Shown here one piece after another: positions 1-6,604 of a DNA stretch of 10,402 nucleotides. The stretch is from an uncultured Mollicutes bacterium. Its GTDB lineage: Bacteria; Bacillota_I; Bacilli_A; Acholeplasmatales; Anaeroplasmataceae. Each line of letters opens with the position of its first letter. Position 1 is the stretch's first letter. The stretch covers positions 1 through 10,402 of the forward strand of contig URFB01000030.1 of assembly GCA_900547045.1 (NCBI GenBank). The letters are read 5' to 3'. The notes beneath the pieces were generated by a model. It saw nothing but the letters and a program-made list of their open reading frames with translations. It did not search any database and was not told the DNA's origin. The position numbers and the translations under genes were made by a program.

Positions 1-1
1 T

Positions 2-886
2 ATGTCAGCTGTAGCTGTTAGTGCTGCAGCAGTAGGAACAACCGCATCAACATATGCATGGTTCGTCACTAGTAATGATGTTTCAAGTACTGTATCTGGA
101 GAAGTTGAATCATCAGGAGCATCATTATTTATTTCTAAGGATGGACAAGATTATGGTACGAAAAGTGTTACTCCAACAGCTGATTTCAGTAAATTAAAAA
201 TGGCTCCATTACAGATGAAGAGTGAAAATAATAAACTATATGATTTAAATGATAATGAAAAAAAAGAAAATGTTGACTATATGAAGTTTACTTTATATTT
301 TTCGGTTCAAAATCTTAATGTTGCCAAGAATGATTATAGTATCAAGCTTTCAACTACTGCTAAAGATTTAGATGAAAATAAGACAAAGACACATGAAGCT
401 CAAACTGCTTTAGCTAGTGATTCAACTTATGAAGAGATTACTCAAGGTAAATCATTATGGGATAATGTTTTAAAGACTATGAATGTCGGTATTTCCCAAG
501 AATATTCAAGTGAAAATACATTCAGTGGAGCTACAACTGCACCAAAGTTTTATGCGCTAAATAAGAGCGCTGCCATTTATGATGGTTTATCATACTTTAA
601 TAAGATAACGGGAAATAATAAATCTGAATCTGGTACTGTTACAATTGAAAATGATGCATTGACAACAACTTCACTTGAAACAAAAGAAAATGTAACTACA
701 AAGGCAATTATATCTGCTACAGGAGATTTAGTTATTGTTCCAACTATTACTGGAAATGGTTATTATAAAATTGATTTTACTATTTGGTTAGATGGCTGGA
801 ATAAGGCTTGCTTTGATGCAGTTGCATCTCATACTTTCTCATTAGGACTTAAGTTTAGCCTTATCACTACTCCTAAAAATCAATAA
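2..886 (+). CDS. TasA/camelysin-like secreted surface protein with S-T-Y-A-W-F signal motif (5' truncated)
   Basis: Probable secreted structural surface protein. The frame is open to the window edge. The first visible Met is probably not the start, because a hydrophobic Ala/Val segment (residues 1-17) follows it directly with no positively charged n-region; the true start should lie a few codons upstream. The hydrophobic segment ends in TSTYAWF (residues 15-21), which resembles the SipW-type signal peptide of TasA and camelysin. Cleavage after Ala19 is my inference. The remainder is Ser/Thr/Asn/Lys-rich with no further membrane segment. Three blocks recur in the next gene: G-x-S-L-x-I-S-x-[DN]-G-x-D-[YF] (39-51), a D-Y...F...Y strand-like block (92-100), and W-L-[DE]-G-W-x3-C near the C terminus (262-270). 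The next gene follows after 30 bases, so they are likely cotranscribed. The family assignment rests on the signal motif and the neighbouring SipW-type peptidase genes; no enzymatic motif is visible. Confidence 0.8.
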   Translation: MSAVAVSAAAVGTTASTYAWFVTSNDVSSTVSGEVESSGASLFISKDGQDYGTKSVTPTADFSKLKMAPLQMKSENNKLYDLNDNEKKENVDYMKFTLYFSVQNLNVAKNDYSIKLSTTAKDLDENKTKTHEAQTALASDSTYEEITQGKSLWDNVLKTMNVGISQEYSSENTFSGATTAPKFYALNKSAAIYDGLSYFNKITGNNKSESGTVTIENDALTTTSLETKENVTTKAIISATGDLVIVPTITGNGYYKIDFTIWLDGWNKACFDAVASHTFSLGLKFSLITTPKNQ

Positions 887-903
887 TAATATCTAATTTA
901 ACG

Positions 904-910
904 AAAGGAG
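904..910 (+). promoter_or_regulatory. Ribosome binding site of the second surface protein
   Basis: AAAGGAG lies 6 bases before the ATG at 917. It fixes that start, which also gives a proper signal peptide with Lys6-Lys7 ahead of the hydrophobic core. No promoter is evident in the 30-base gap, so expression probably depends on the upstream transcript. Confidence 0.8.
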
Positions 911-916
911 CATACC

Positions 917-1870
917 ATGGAATATTTCTTTAAAAAAATATGGTTATCAGCTATACTTAGTATTCTAGTATTAATAACCTGTATTACATCAACATATGCT
1001 TGGTATGCTATGACCCGTACAAATAATATTGAAGATTTTAATTTTGATATCAATGGTGGAAATTCACTTGCAATTTCCACCAATGGTATTGATTTTCAAG
1101 AATCCTTGTCATCTTTAGATGTTAAAAGAGCAATTCTTCAAAAAAGAGGAATTGATGCATCTAGTTTAAATGAAGATAAGGTCAATTCCTTATTAAATAT
1201 TATATTAGATCCTGTCACTCCTAAGGATTATAGCTCCTTAGATAAAGGCTTTAAATATGTAGATGATAAGGACGCTTCAGATTATAAATATATTTCATTT
1301 GATATCTATCTTGCATCTAATAATGATAATAAAGAAGAAGGTACATCTGTTAGACTTTCAACAATTAATCCGGTTAAGGCCGAGAATAAATTTGTAAGCT
1401 TTATCGGAAGTAATGTCAATGATGAAGCATCATTAGGTGAAATATCAAAGGGAGTAAAAATGAATATTGCTAATGCAATGAGATTAGCTTTAGTAAGCTA
1501 TGATTCATGCAAAAATAGTGATATTTTAAATGCAAGCAATAACCCTAAAACAACCATTTACTCAATTGGTGGAAATACACCTAATATTAAAGATGGTGTT
1601 TATAATTTTGGGGGAATAAATGCTGATTATAATCTGGCGGTTGATTTATATAATCAAAAAAGTGAGACTAAAATCAGTCTTCCTGAAAATGATCGAAATG
1701 ATATTGATTATGATACAACAGAAATTGTTTCTGCTCATGATGGATTATATTCAGGTATGATGAAAAAAATAACAATATATTTATGGCTTGAAGGATGGGA
1801 TGCAGATTGTATCACAGAACTTCAAGGAGAAGCCTTCACATTCGAACTTGGTATGTCATCAAGTGTTTAA
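917..1870 (+). CDS. TasA/camelysin-like secreted surface protein, paralogue of the upstream gene
   Basis: Complete 317-residue protein with a short charged start (Lys6, Lys7), a hydrophobic core (about 9-23) and then TSTYAWY (24-30), a SipW-type signal peptide; cleavage after Ala28 is inferred. The mature part is acidic, Asn/Asp/Ser-rich and has no further membrane segment. It shares three blocks with the upstream protein: G-N-S-L-A-I-S-T-N-G-I-D-F at 48-60, a D-Y-K-Y-I-S-F-D-I-Y block at 122-131, and W-L-E-G-W-D-A-D-C at 290-298, ten to thirty residues from the C terminus. The two are therefore diverged tandem paralogues, most likely beta-rich fibre or surface-layer subunits. A Cys precedes the signal motif (Cys22) but no lipobox is formed. 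A hairpin follows the stop, so this gene may close its transcript. Substrate status for the SipW-type peptidases downstream is inferred from motif and context. Confidence 0.82.
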   Translation: MEYFFKKIWLSAILSILVLITCITSTYAWYAMTRTNNIEDFNFDINGGNSLAISTNGIDFQESLSSLDVKRAILQKRGIDASSLNEDKVNSLLNIILDPVTPKDYSSLDKGFKYVDDKDASDYKYISFDIYLASNNDNKEEGTSVRLSTINPVKAENKFVSFIGSNVNDEASLGEISKGVKMNIANAMRLALVSYDSCKNSDILNASNNPKTTIYSIGGNTPNIKDGVYNFGGINADYNLAVDLYNQKSETKISLPENDRNDIDYDTTEIVSAHDGLYSGMMKKITIYLWLEGWDADCITELQGEAFTFELGMSSSV

Positions 1871-1872
1871 AT

Positions 1873-1900
1873 AAAATGCGTTTTTTTGAAACGCCATTTT
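1873..1900 (+). terminator. Hairpin after the surface-protein genes, possible leaky terminator or attenuator
   Basis: AAAATGCGTTT (1873-1883) pairs with AAACGCCATTTT (1889-1900), leaving one bulged C and a 5-base loop. The 3' arm ends in four T's followed by a mixed AT stretch rather than a long U tract, so termination may be incomplete. It sits 2 bases after the stop of the second surface protein and about 30 bases before a new promoter. Confidence 0.55.
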
Positions 1901-1946
1901 ATGTTAATATTTTAAAATAATTTTATTTGTGTTAGAATATTAACAT
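1901..1946 (+). promoter_or_regulatory. Extended -10 promoter with TGTTA half-sites before the peptidase/ATPase operon
   Basis: TGTTAGAAT (1930-1938) is an extended -10 (TGn plus TAGAAT). No good -35 is present at the usual distance. Two 11-base arms, ATGTTAATATT (1901-1911) and AATATTAACAT (1936-1946), form a perfect inverted repeat that spans the promoter. A tighter dyad, TGTTA-N6-TAACA (1930-1945), is centred on the -10. These could be operator half-sites or an mRNA hairpin on readthrough transcripts. An AGAGAGG ribosome binding site (1955-1961) precedes the ATG at 1969. The promoter call is moderately supported; the operator call is inference in very AT-rich sequence. Confidence 0.5.
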
Positions 1947-1968
1947 GAGATAAAAGAGAGGTAATAAT

Positions 1969-2925
1969 ATGTTTGGAAAAACTACCCAAGAAACAAAAAC
2001 TCCGATGACTACTAAGCAAAAGGTATGGTTTGGAGTTAAAATAGCTTTAAATGTTATATTTTATGCTCTAATTTTATTAGTTCTTTTATTTTCAATTTCT
2101 AATATAAGAGCCAAAAATAAAAATGATCAAATTCCTAATATTTTTGGAAAAGGATATCTAAATGTTATATCTGATTCAATGACAGGAGATAACAAGGATT
2201 CATTTAATGCCGGAGATATGATCATTGTTAATGTTGCAAGTGAAAAGAAGATTTCTAAGCTTAAGGTTGGAGATGTTGTAACATTTTTTGATTCAAGCAT
2301 AGCATCAAATAAGGGCGCTGGTACAGCTTTAAATACCCACAGAATTGTTTACATTGGTCAAAATTCTGAAGGAACCACCATTTATTATACAATGGGTGAT
2401 AAGGTTGCTAAAAATATTAATTTCAGTGTAAGTAGTCTAGATGGTATGACAGATGAACAAGCATCTGCATATTTTGAAAGATTAGGACATTCTGTTTATC
2501 AGGTATTCTCTGCATCTGCTATTCGTGGCATTTACTCTGGAAAATGGGCTGGCTTTGGTAAAACTATTCAAGCGATTAACAATCACTTTGTTGCGATTAT
2601 TATTGTGCCAGTTGCTATTTTATTAATTTTTGAAATCGGTATTTTAGTTTTAAACATTATGCGTGCAAGAGAAGAAAAGCTTAAGCTTGAAATGAAGGAA
2701 AATAGTGCTGAAATTTCAAACCAAGACGCTATTTCTGATGATGAAAAGGAAAGACTTAAGGCTGAACTTCGTGCCGAGCTTTTAAAGGAAATGCTTAATG
2801 AAGGTAAAAATAGTGAGGAAGAAGCTAAAGATTCTAGCAAATCTGATGAGCTAGATGACAAGGAAGCTAGTGAATTATCTAAAGAAAATCTAGATTCAAA
2901 TTTAGATGAAGAGGAAGACAAGTAA
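1969..2925 (+). CDS. sipW: SipW-type signal peptidase I with long acidic cytoplasmic tail
   Basis: Membrane serine protease that removes signal peptides from exported proteins; its likely substrates are the S-T-Y-A-W-[FY] proteins just upstream. It has one membrane segment at about 21-43 and a second at about 206-230 flanking an extracytoplasmic catalytic domain. Catalytic Ser70 sits in I-S-D-S-M. The usual Lys is replaced by His124 in N-T-H-R-I, and a T-M-G-D motif follows (Asp144). This Ser/His pattern is typical of SipW and the archaeal/ER-type peptidases. Unusually, S-M is followed by T-G and several extra residues before A-G-D, where most relatives have S-M-x-P. The tail (231-318) is highly charged: a helical L-K-A-E-L-R-A-E-L-L-K-E-M-L-N-E stretch at 263-278, then an Asp/Glu/Ser-rich end. 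The same helical motif recurs in the second peptidase. The gene is first in a four-gene operon, 36 bases from the ATPase gene. Confidence 0.85.
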   Translation: MFGKTTQETKTPMTTKQKVWFGVKIALNVIFYALILLVLLFSISNIRAKNKNDQIPNIFGKGYLNVISDSMTGDNKDSFNAGDMIIVNVASEKKISKLKVGDVVTFFDSSIASNKGAGTALNTHRIVYIGQNSEGTTIYYTMGDKVAKNINFSVSSLDGMTDEQASAYFERLGHSVYQVFSASAIRGIYSGKWAGFGKTIQAINNHFVAIIIVPVAILLIFEIGILVLNIMRAREEKLKLEMKENSAEISNQDAISDDEKERLKAELRAELLKEMLNEGKNSEEEAKDSSKSDELDDKEASELSKENLDSNLDEEEDK

Positions 2926-2946
2926 GTATTTAAAATAAATTTTTAG

Positions 2947-2954
2947 TAAGGAGG
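2947..2954 (+). promoter_or_regulatory. Ribosome binding site of the McrB-like ATPase
   Basis: TAAGGAGG, a full-strength Shine-Dalgarno sequence, lies 7 bases before the ATG at 2962. It supports translation from that Met and therefore inclusion of the Phe-rich N-terminal region. Confidence 0.8.
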
Positions 2955-2961
2955 ATTAAAT

Positions 2962-4524
2962 ATGGCTGAGTTTTCAAAATATTTTATAGGCTTTTTAAAG
3001 AAGTTCTTTGAAAATTTTCTTGATTGGTTTAAGACCCTATTTAGTCTTTTTTCTAAGATCTTCTACTCATATCCTAAGCAATATATAAATGATATTATTA
3101 CATCATGTGTTAATAATGAAAATTTCACAGTCCTTGACTGGATTGTGCTTGTGCTTGTTGCGATTGTTTTAATTGTATTTTTTGTACTAATTGTAGTGGT
3201 TATTTTTCAATTCCTACGTAAGTATATTAGGTTTAGAAGACGTGAGGTTGAAAAGGACGAGCTAGTTGATGAAATAGCTATCCTAAATAATCGTGTATTT
3301 GATTTAGTTGAGGAGAAGAACAAGATTTTAGCCCTTCGTATTAATCAAATTAATGGTACTGAGGCTTATGCTAAGCAAGCTGATATGGAAAGAGGCTCAT
3401 CATCTCTTAAGGGTAAAAAGCCTATTCCTCAATCAGATTCTCGCTTTGTGAAGCTTACTCAGGTTGATAAGGAATATGAAATTTCTTCGGAATTTACAGT
3501 AATGCAATCAAGCGACATGGTTAATTTACCTGAGCTTATTGAGCGCTTTATTAAATATAGTGCTTCTCAATTACATTTGTATTATACAAAGGAAATTATT
3601 GCTCGTTTCTTTGCGGGTATGGCCACATCTAAGGTTTTAATCCTTGAGGGTATTTCTGGTACAGGTAAAACATCCCTACCTTACGCAATGGGAAAATTCT
3701 TTAATAAGGAAACATCTATTATTTCAGTTCAGCCTTCATGGCGTGATCGTGCTGAGCTACTTGGCTATTTAAATGAATTTACTAAGAAATTTAATGAAAC
3801 AGATTTCCTAAAGGCTGTATATCAGGCTGGTTATTCTGATAAGCCTAACTTTATTGTACTAGATGAAATGAACCTAGCACGTATCGAATATTACTTTGCA
3901 GAATTCTTGTCTGTAATGGAAATGCCAGATGTACATGAATGGAAAATCGATTTAGTTCCAGCTTCTGAACCAAATGACCCTAAGCTATTAATTAATGGTA
4001 AATTATTCATTAATCAAAATACTTGGTTTATTGGTACAGCAAACAAGGATGATTCAACATTCACAATTACTGATAAGGTATATGATCGTGCGACTCCAAT
4101 CGTTATTAATAATAAAGCAGAATTAATTGACTGCGATTATACTAATAATGTTCAAATGACATTTGATTATCTTGATGAGCTATTTAAGAAGGCTCAGGCT
4201 GAGATTTCCCTATCAACAAAGGTTATGGATTCATTTAAGAAGGTTGATGAATATATTCAACAAAACTTCAAGATTGCCTTTGGTAACCGTATTATGAAGC
4301 AAATTAAGCTATTTGTTCCAGTATATGTTGCGTGTGGATTTACAGAGATTCAAGGCCTAGATTATATGCTAGCAAATAAGATTTCACGTAAATTTGAATC
4401 ATTGAATTTATCTTTCCTTCATAATGAGCTTGATGGCTTAATTGAGCTATTAGATAAGCTATTTGGAAAGAATTCATTTAAGGTTTCAATTGAATATATT
4501 GAAGACTTGAAGAAAATGATGTAG
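2962..4524 (+). CDS. Membrane-anchored McrB-like AAA+ ATPase
   Basis: AAA+ NTPase of the McrB/MoxR-like group fused to a membrane anchor. Residues 1-36 are very Phe-rich (10 Phe by residue 34), consistent with amphipathic membrane-lying helices. A strong transmembrane segment spans about 57-86, followed by Arg/Lys residues, so the ATPase should face the cytoplasm. Residues 95-130 look like a short coiled coil. The AAA+ core has Walker A G-I-S-G-T-G-K-T-S (230-238), the McrB-type signature P-S-W-R-D-R-A-E-L-L-G-Y-L-N (258-271), Walker B F-I-V-L-D-E-M-N-L-A-R (297-307), sensor 1 W-F-I-G-T-A-N-K-D-D (355-364), and a candidate arginine finger Arg376 in V-Y-D-R-A. All key residues look intact. A helical domain completes the protein. 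Classical McrB has a DNA-binding N-terminal domain instead of a membrane anchor, so a restriction role is unlikely. The next gene encodes a DUF2357-like protein, the usual partner class of McrB-like ATPases. Nucleotide preference (GTP or ATP) cannot be told from sequence. Confidence 0.82.
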   Translation: MAEFSKYFIGFLKKFFENFLDWFKTLFSLFSKIFYSYPKQYINDIITSCVNNENFTVLDWIVLVLVAIVLIVFFVLIVVVIFQFLRKYIRFRRREVEKDELVDEIAILNNRVFDLVEEKNKILALRINQINGTEAYAKQADMERGSSSLKGKKPIPQSDSRFVKLTQVDKEYEISSEFTVMQSSDMVNLPELIERFIKYSASQLHLYYTKEIIARFFAGMATSKVLILEGISGTGKTSLPYAMGKFFNKETSIISVQPSWRDRAELLGYLNEFTKKFNETDFLKAVYQAGYSDKPNFIVLDEMNLARIEYYFAEFLSVMEMPDVHEWKIDLVPASEPNDPKLLINGKLFINQNTWFIGTANKDDSTFTITDKVYDRATPIVINNKAELIDCDYTNNVQMTFDYLDELFKKAQAEISLSTKVMDSFKKVDEYIQQNFKIAFGNRIMKQIKLFVPVYVACGFTEIQGLDYMLANKISRKFESLNLSFLHNELDGLIELLDKLFGKNSFKVSIEYIEDLKKMM

Positions 4525-4540
4525 GTTAGGATGTGATATT

Positions 4541-6604
4541 ATGGCTTTAGAGGTTTTAAAACCAACTGAAGAAGAGTTAAATGATAAGGCCGTTTCGCAA
4601 TTCTATGAAGCATTTTATTCCTGTTTTGAAAATGCAAAATCACCTTTTGGTGATTTTCTTTTTAATGAATTGCAGCAAGGCGATAAAACAATTTATAATA
4701 AAACGGTTCGTGAAACTAAAATTTTTGATGGTAGCTTTCTTGATATTATTATTAATGCCTACCCAAGCCTTTTAAAAATATGTCGTGATCCTAAAAAGAC
4801 GCTTGCCTATATGCAAGAGGTTGTAGCAATGGAAAAGGCTAAAAAGGTTGATTCAGAATCAATTAGACATTTAGCCTCTCATACCCAATATATTCGTGAT
4901 ATTAATGAACAAAATGAGGTTATTCCCTCTAAAATTTTGTCTACATACGCTGAGGATAATTTGGGAATATATGAAAATAGATTTATTAAAAGCTTAATTA
5001 ATCGTGTTATTATTTTCCTTGATACAAGACTAAAGCTGATGGATGAAAATCTTGAGTCAATTAACGCTGATGAAATTAGATATAAAAATAATATTAAGCT
5101 TTCTCATCGTAAAATTGATTTAGAAATGAACATCAAAATTTCTAATGAAATTTTAGATGAAACCCAAAAGGCTCGTGCCCTTTTTGATAAGACTAAGGAA
5201 GCTCTTGATAAATATCGTGCTCTAAAGGGGACAGGTCTTTACCAGGCGGTTGCGAAGCTTAAGGATGTTGTCCCACCAATTATGAAAACGAATATTATTC
5301 TTCATAATCCGGACTTTAAGATTGCATATAATTTATGGCTTTTCATTGATCGTACAACGGAAATTGGCTATAATGTTGAATCCAATGAAAAGGATAATGA
5401 TGATAATGATGTAATTATTAATGATTTCAATCATATTGGCGTAGCCTTAATTAATAATTTAATGTACCAAAGAGGCCTTAAGCAATTAGAGGCCTTTGAT
5501 GGTGAGAAAAATACTCGTGAGCTTCATCGTGAGGAACAAACTAGATATGAATTAGAGCCTAAGAATATTGCCTTATCTCATCAGGAAATTTCAGAATACT
5601 TATTAAGCCGAATTTCAGAAATTTTTGAGGAAAAATATGAAGAGGCTTTAAATCAAGGCTTAAGCTATGAAATGAGCGTTAAGCGTGTGTTTAGAGAAAT
5701 GATTGATGTTCTAAATCGTATTTATCCTAATTTATTTGGAGTTAATACCGATGATATGAAAAAGACGCCTGAGCTTTTAGAGCTTTTGAAGCGTAAGCAA
5801 AAGGTTATGAAGCTAGTGCGTGAGCAAAAGCAAATTGATTTAAATAAGATGGATCGTGAAAGCCAAGCCCTTGATACAAGTATTAAGAGCCTTGAGGAAT
5901 ACCTAAAGCGTCAGGAAGAAAGACGTAAGGAAAGAGAAAGAAGAGAGGCTCTACGTCTTGAAAGGCTTCGTCAGCAGGAAGAAAGAAGAAAGGCTCGCGA
6001 GGAAAAGAAAAAGGAGCAGGAAAGACTTAGGGCCTTAAAGGAGCAGGAAAAAGAAGCTGCACGTCTAAAGAAGGAAATGGAAGCAGCGGCTCTTGAAGAG
6101 GCTAACAAGAAGGAAGAGGAGGAGCGTGCCCTTAGGGAGGCTCAGTCTGCAATTTCTAAAGAGGAGCCAAATGCTAAAGAGGCTACGGATGAAAAGGAAG
6201 CTCCGCCTGTTAGTACTTCTGAGGCTAAGCCAAAGCCAATCCATAGGTCTAAGCCTAAAGCGCGTAGCCAATATCTAGAGGATTTAGATGATGATGTCAT
6301 TATCAGATATAGTGAGGATAATTTAGTTGAAAATAATCGTGATCAATTTGCTTATGATGAGGATATCGATAATGAGGTTGTAATAAGGCTTGATGAAAAT
6401 GAAATTGTCGAAAATAAGCTTGAGATGCAAAATGCAATTAAAAAGTCGAGGGCTCTTGCAAGAACCAATATTAAGGATTCCAAGGGAGTATCTTGTAGCA
6501 ATCAAAAGAAAATTCCTAAGGGAGTAAAGAAATCATATATTGATGATATCAAGCGTGGCTCTAAGCCATTAAGAATGGCAAGGAAGAAAAAGCATGCGCA
6601 TTAA
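4541..6604 (+). CDS. DUF2357-like (McrC-associated) protein with long coiled-coil and acidic repeat tail, no visible nuclease
   Basis: 687 residues. The N-terminal half resembles DUF2357 proteins that partner McrB-like ATPases: a Y-A-E-D-N-L-G-I-Y-E-N-R-F-I-K block (136-150) and a P-P-I-M-K-T-N-I-I-L-H-N-P-D-F-K block followed by N-L-W-L-F-I-D (245-270). I see no D...[DE]-x-K nuclease motif, which usually ends McrC/DUF2357 proteins. Instead residues about 410-540 form a Glu/Arg/Lys-rich coiled coil. After a Pro/Lys linker come two copies of an acidic unit, D-x2-V-[IV]-I-R-x2-[ED]-x2-[LI]-V-E-N (583-598 and 610-625), and two Y-[LI]-[ED]-D-[LI] motifs (578-582 and 666-670). A basic end K-K-K-H-A-H closes it. 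No membrane segment is seen. It starts 16 bases after the ATPase stop with a weak TTAGGA site (4526-4531) and overlaps the next gene by 11 bases, implying coupled translation. I infer a scaffold or adaptor for the ATPase. The DUF2357 assignment is from remembered motifs and is moderately sure. Confidence 0.65.
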   Translation: MALEVLKPTEEELNDKAVSQFYEAFYSCFENAKSPFGDFLFNELQQGDKTIYNKTVRETKIFDGSFLDIIINAYPSLLKICRDPKKTLAYMQEVVAMEKAKKVDSESIRHLASHTQYIRDINEQNEVIPSKILSTYAEDNLGIYENRFIKSLINRVIIFLDTRLKLMDENLESINADEIRYKNNIKLSHRKIDLEMNIKISNEILDETQKARALFDKTKEALDKYRALKGTGLYQAVAKLKDVVPPIMKTNIILHNPDFKIAYNLWLFIDRTTEIGYNVESNEKDNDDNDVIINDFNHIGVALINNLMYQRGLKQLEAFDGEKNTRELHREEQTRYELEPKNIALSHQEISEYLLSRISEIFEEKYEEALNQGLSYEMSVKRVFREMIDVLNRIYPNLFGVNTDDMKKTPELLELLKRKQKVMKLVREQKQIDLNKMDRESQALDTSIKSLEEYLKRQEERRKERERREALRLERLRQQEERRKAREEKKKEQERLRALKEQEKEAARLKKEMEAAALEEANKKEEEERALREAQSAISKEEPNAKEATDEKEAPPVSTSEAKPKPIHRSKPKARSQYLEDLDDDVIIRYSEDNLVENNRDQFAYDEDIDNEVVIRLDENEIVENKLEMQNAIKKSRALARTNIKDSKGVSCSNQKKIPKGVKKSYIDDIKRGSKPLRMARKKKHAH

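Noticed and set aside
2..4. ATG at base 2 as the true start of the first surface protein
   Set aside because: A signal peptide beginning here would have no positively charged n-region and no visible ribosome binding site; the frame stays open to the window edge, so the start is most likely upstream.
898..1083. Short minus-strand frame across the start of the second surface protein
   Set aside because: It covers the signal peptide and ribosome binding site of a well-supported + strand gene and has no start signals of its own.
2583..2921. Ser-rich reading frame on the minus strand
   Set aside because: It is antisense to the Glu/Asp/Lys-rich tail of the first signal peptidase, which automatically reads as Ser/Leu/Phe; no ribosome binding site or promoter supports it.
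4531..4536. ATG at 4531 as an alternative start before the DUF2357-like gene
   Set aside because: It is followed immediately by TGA, so it encodes nothing; the ATG at 4541 is the start.
4581..4775. Short + strand frame inside the DUF2357-like gene
   Set aside because: Out-of-frame shadow with no ribosome binding site; the main frame continues intact through it.
6065..6278. Overlapping Arg/Leu-rich frames on both strands
   Set aside because: Both are shadows of the coiled-coil and linker of the DUF2357-like gene; low-complexity Glu/Lys codons give open alternative frames.
6323..6505. Short minus-strand frame inside the DUF2357-like gene
   Set aside because: Antisense of the acidic repeats; composition is explained by the main frame and no start signals are seen.
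2962..6604. Reading the ATPase and DUF2357-like genes as an McrBC restriction or anti-phage system
   Set aside because: The ATPase carries a membrane anchor in place of a DNA-recognition domain, the partner lacks a visible nuclease motif, and the neighbours are secretion genes, with no methylase or defence genes. A defence role is not excluded but has less support.
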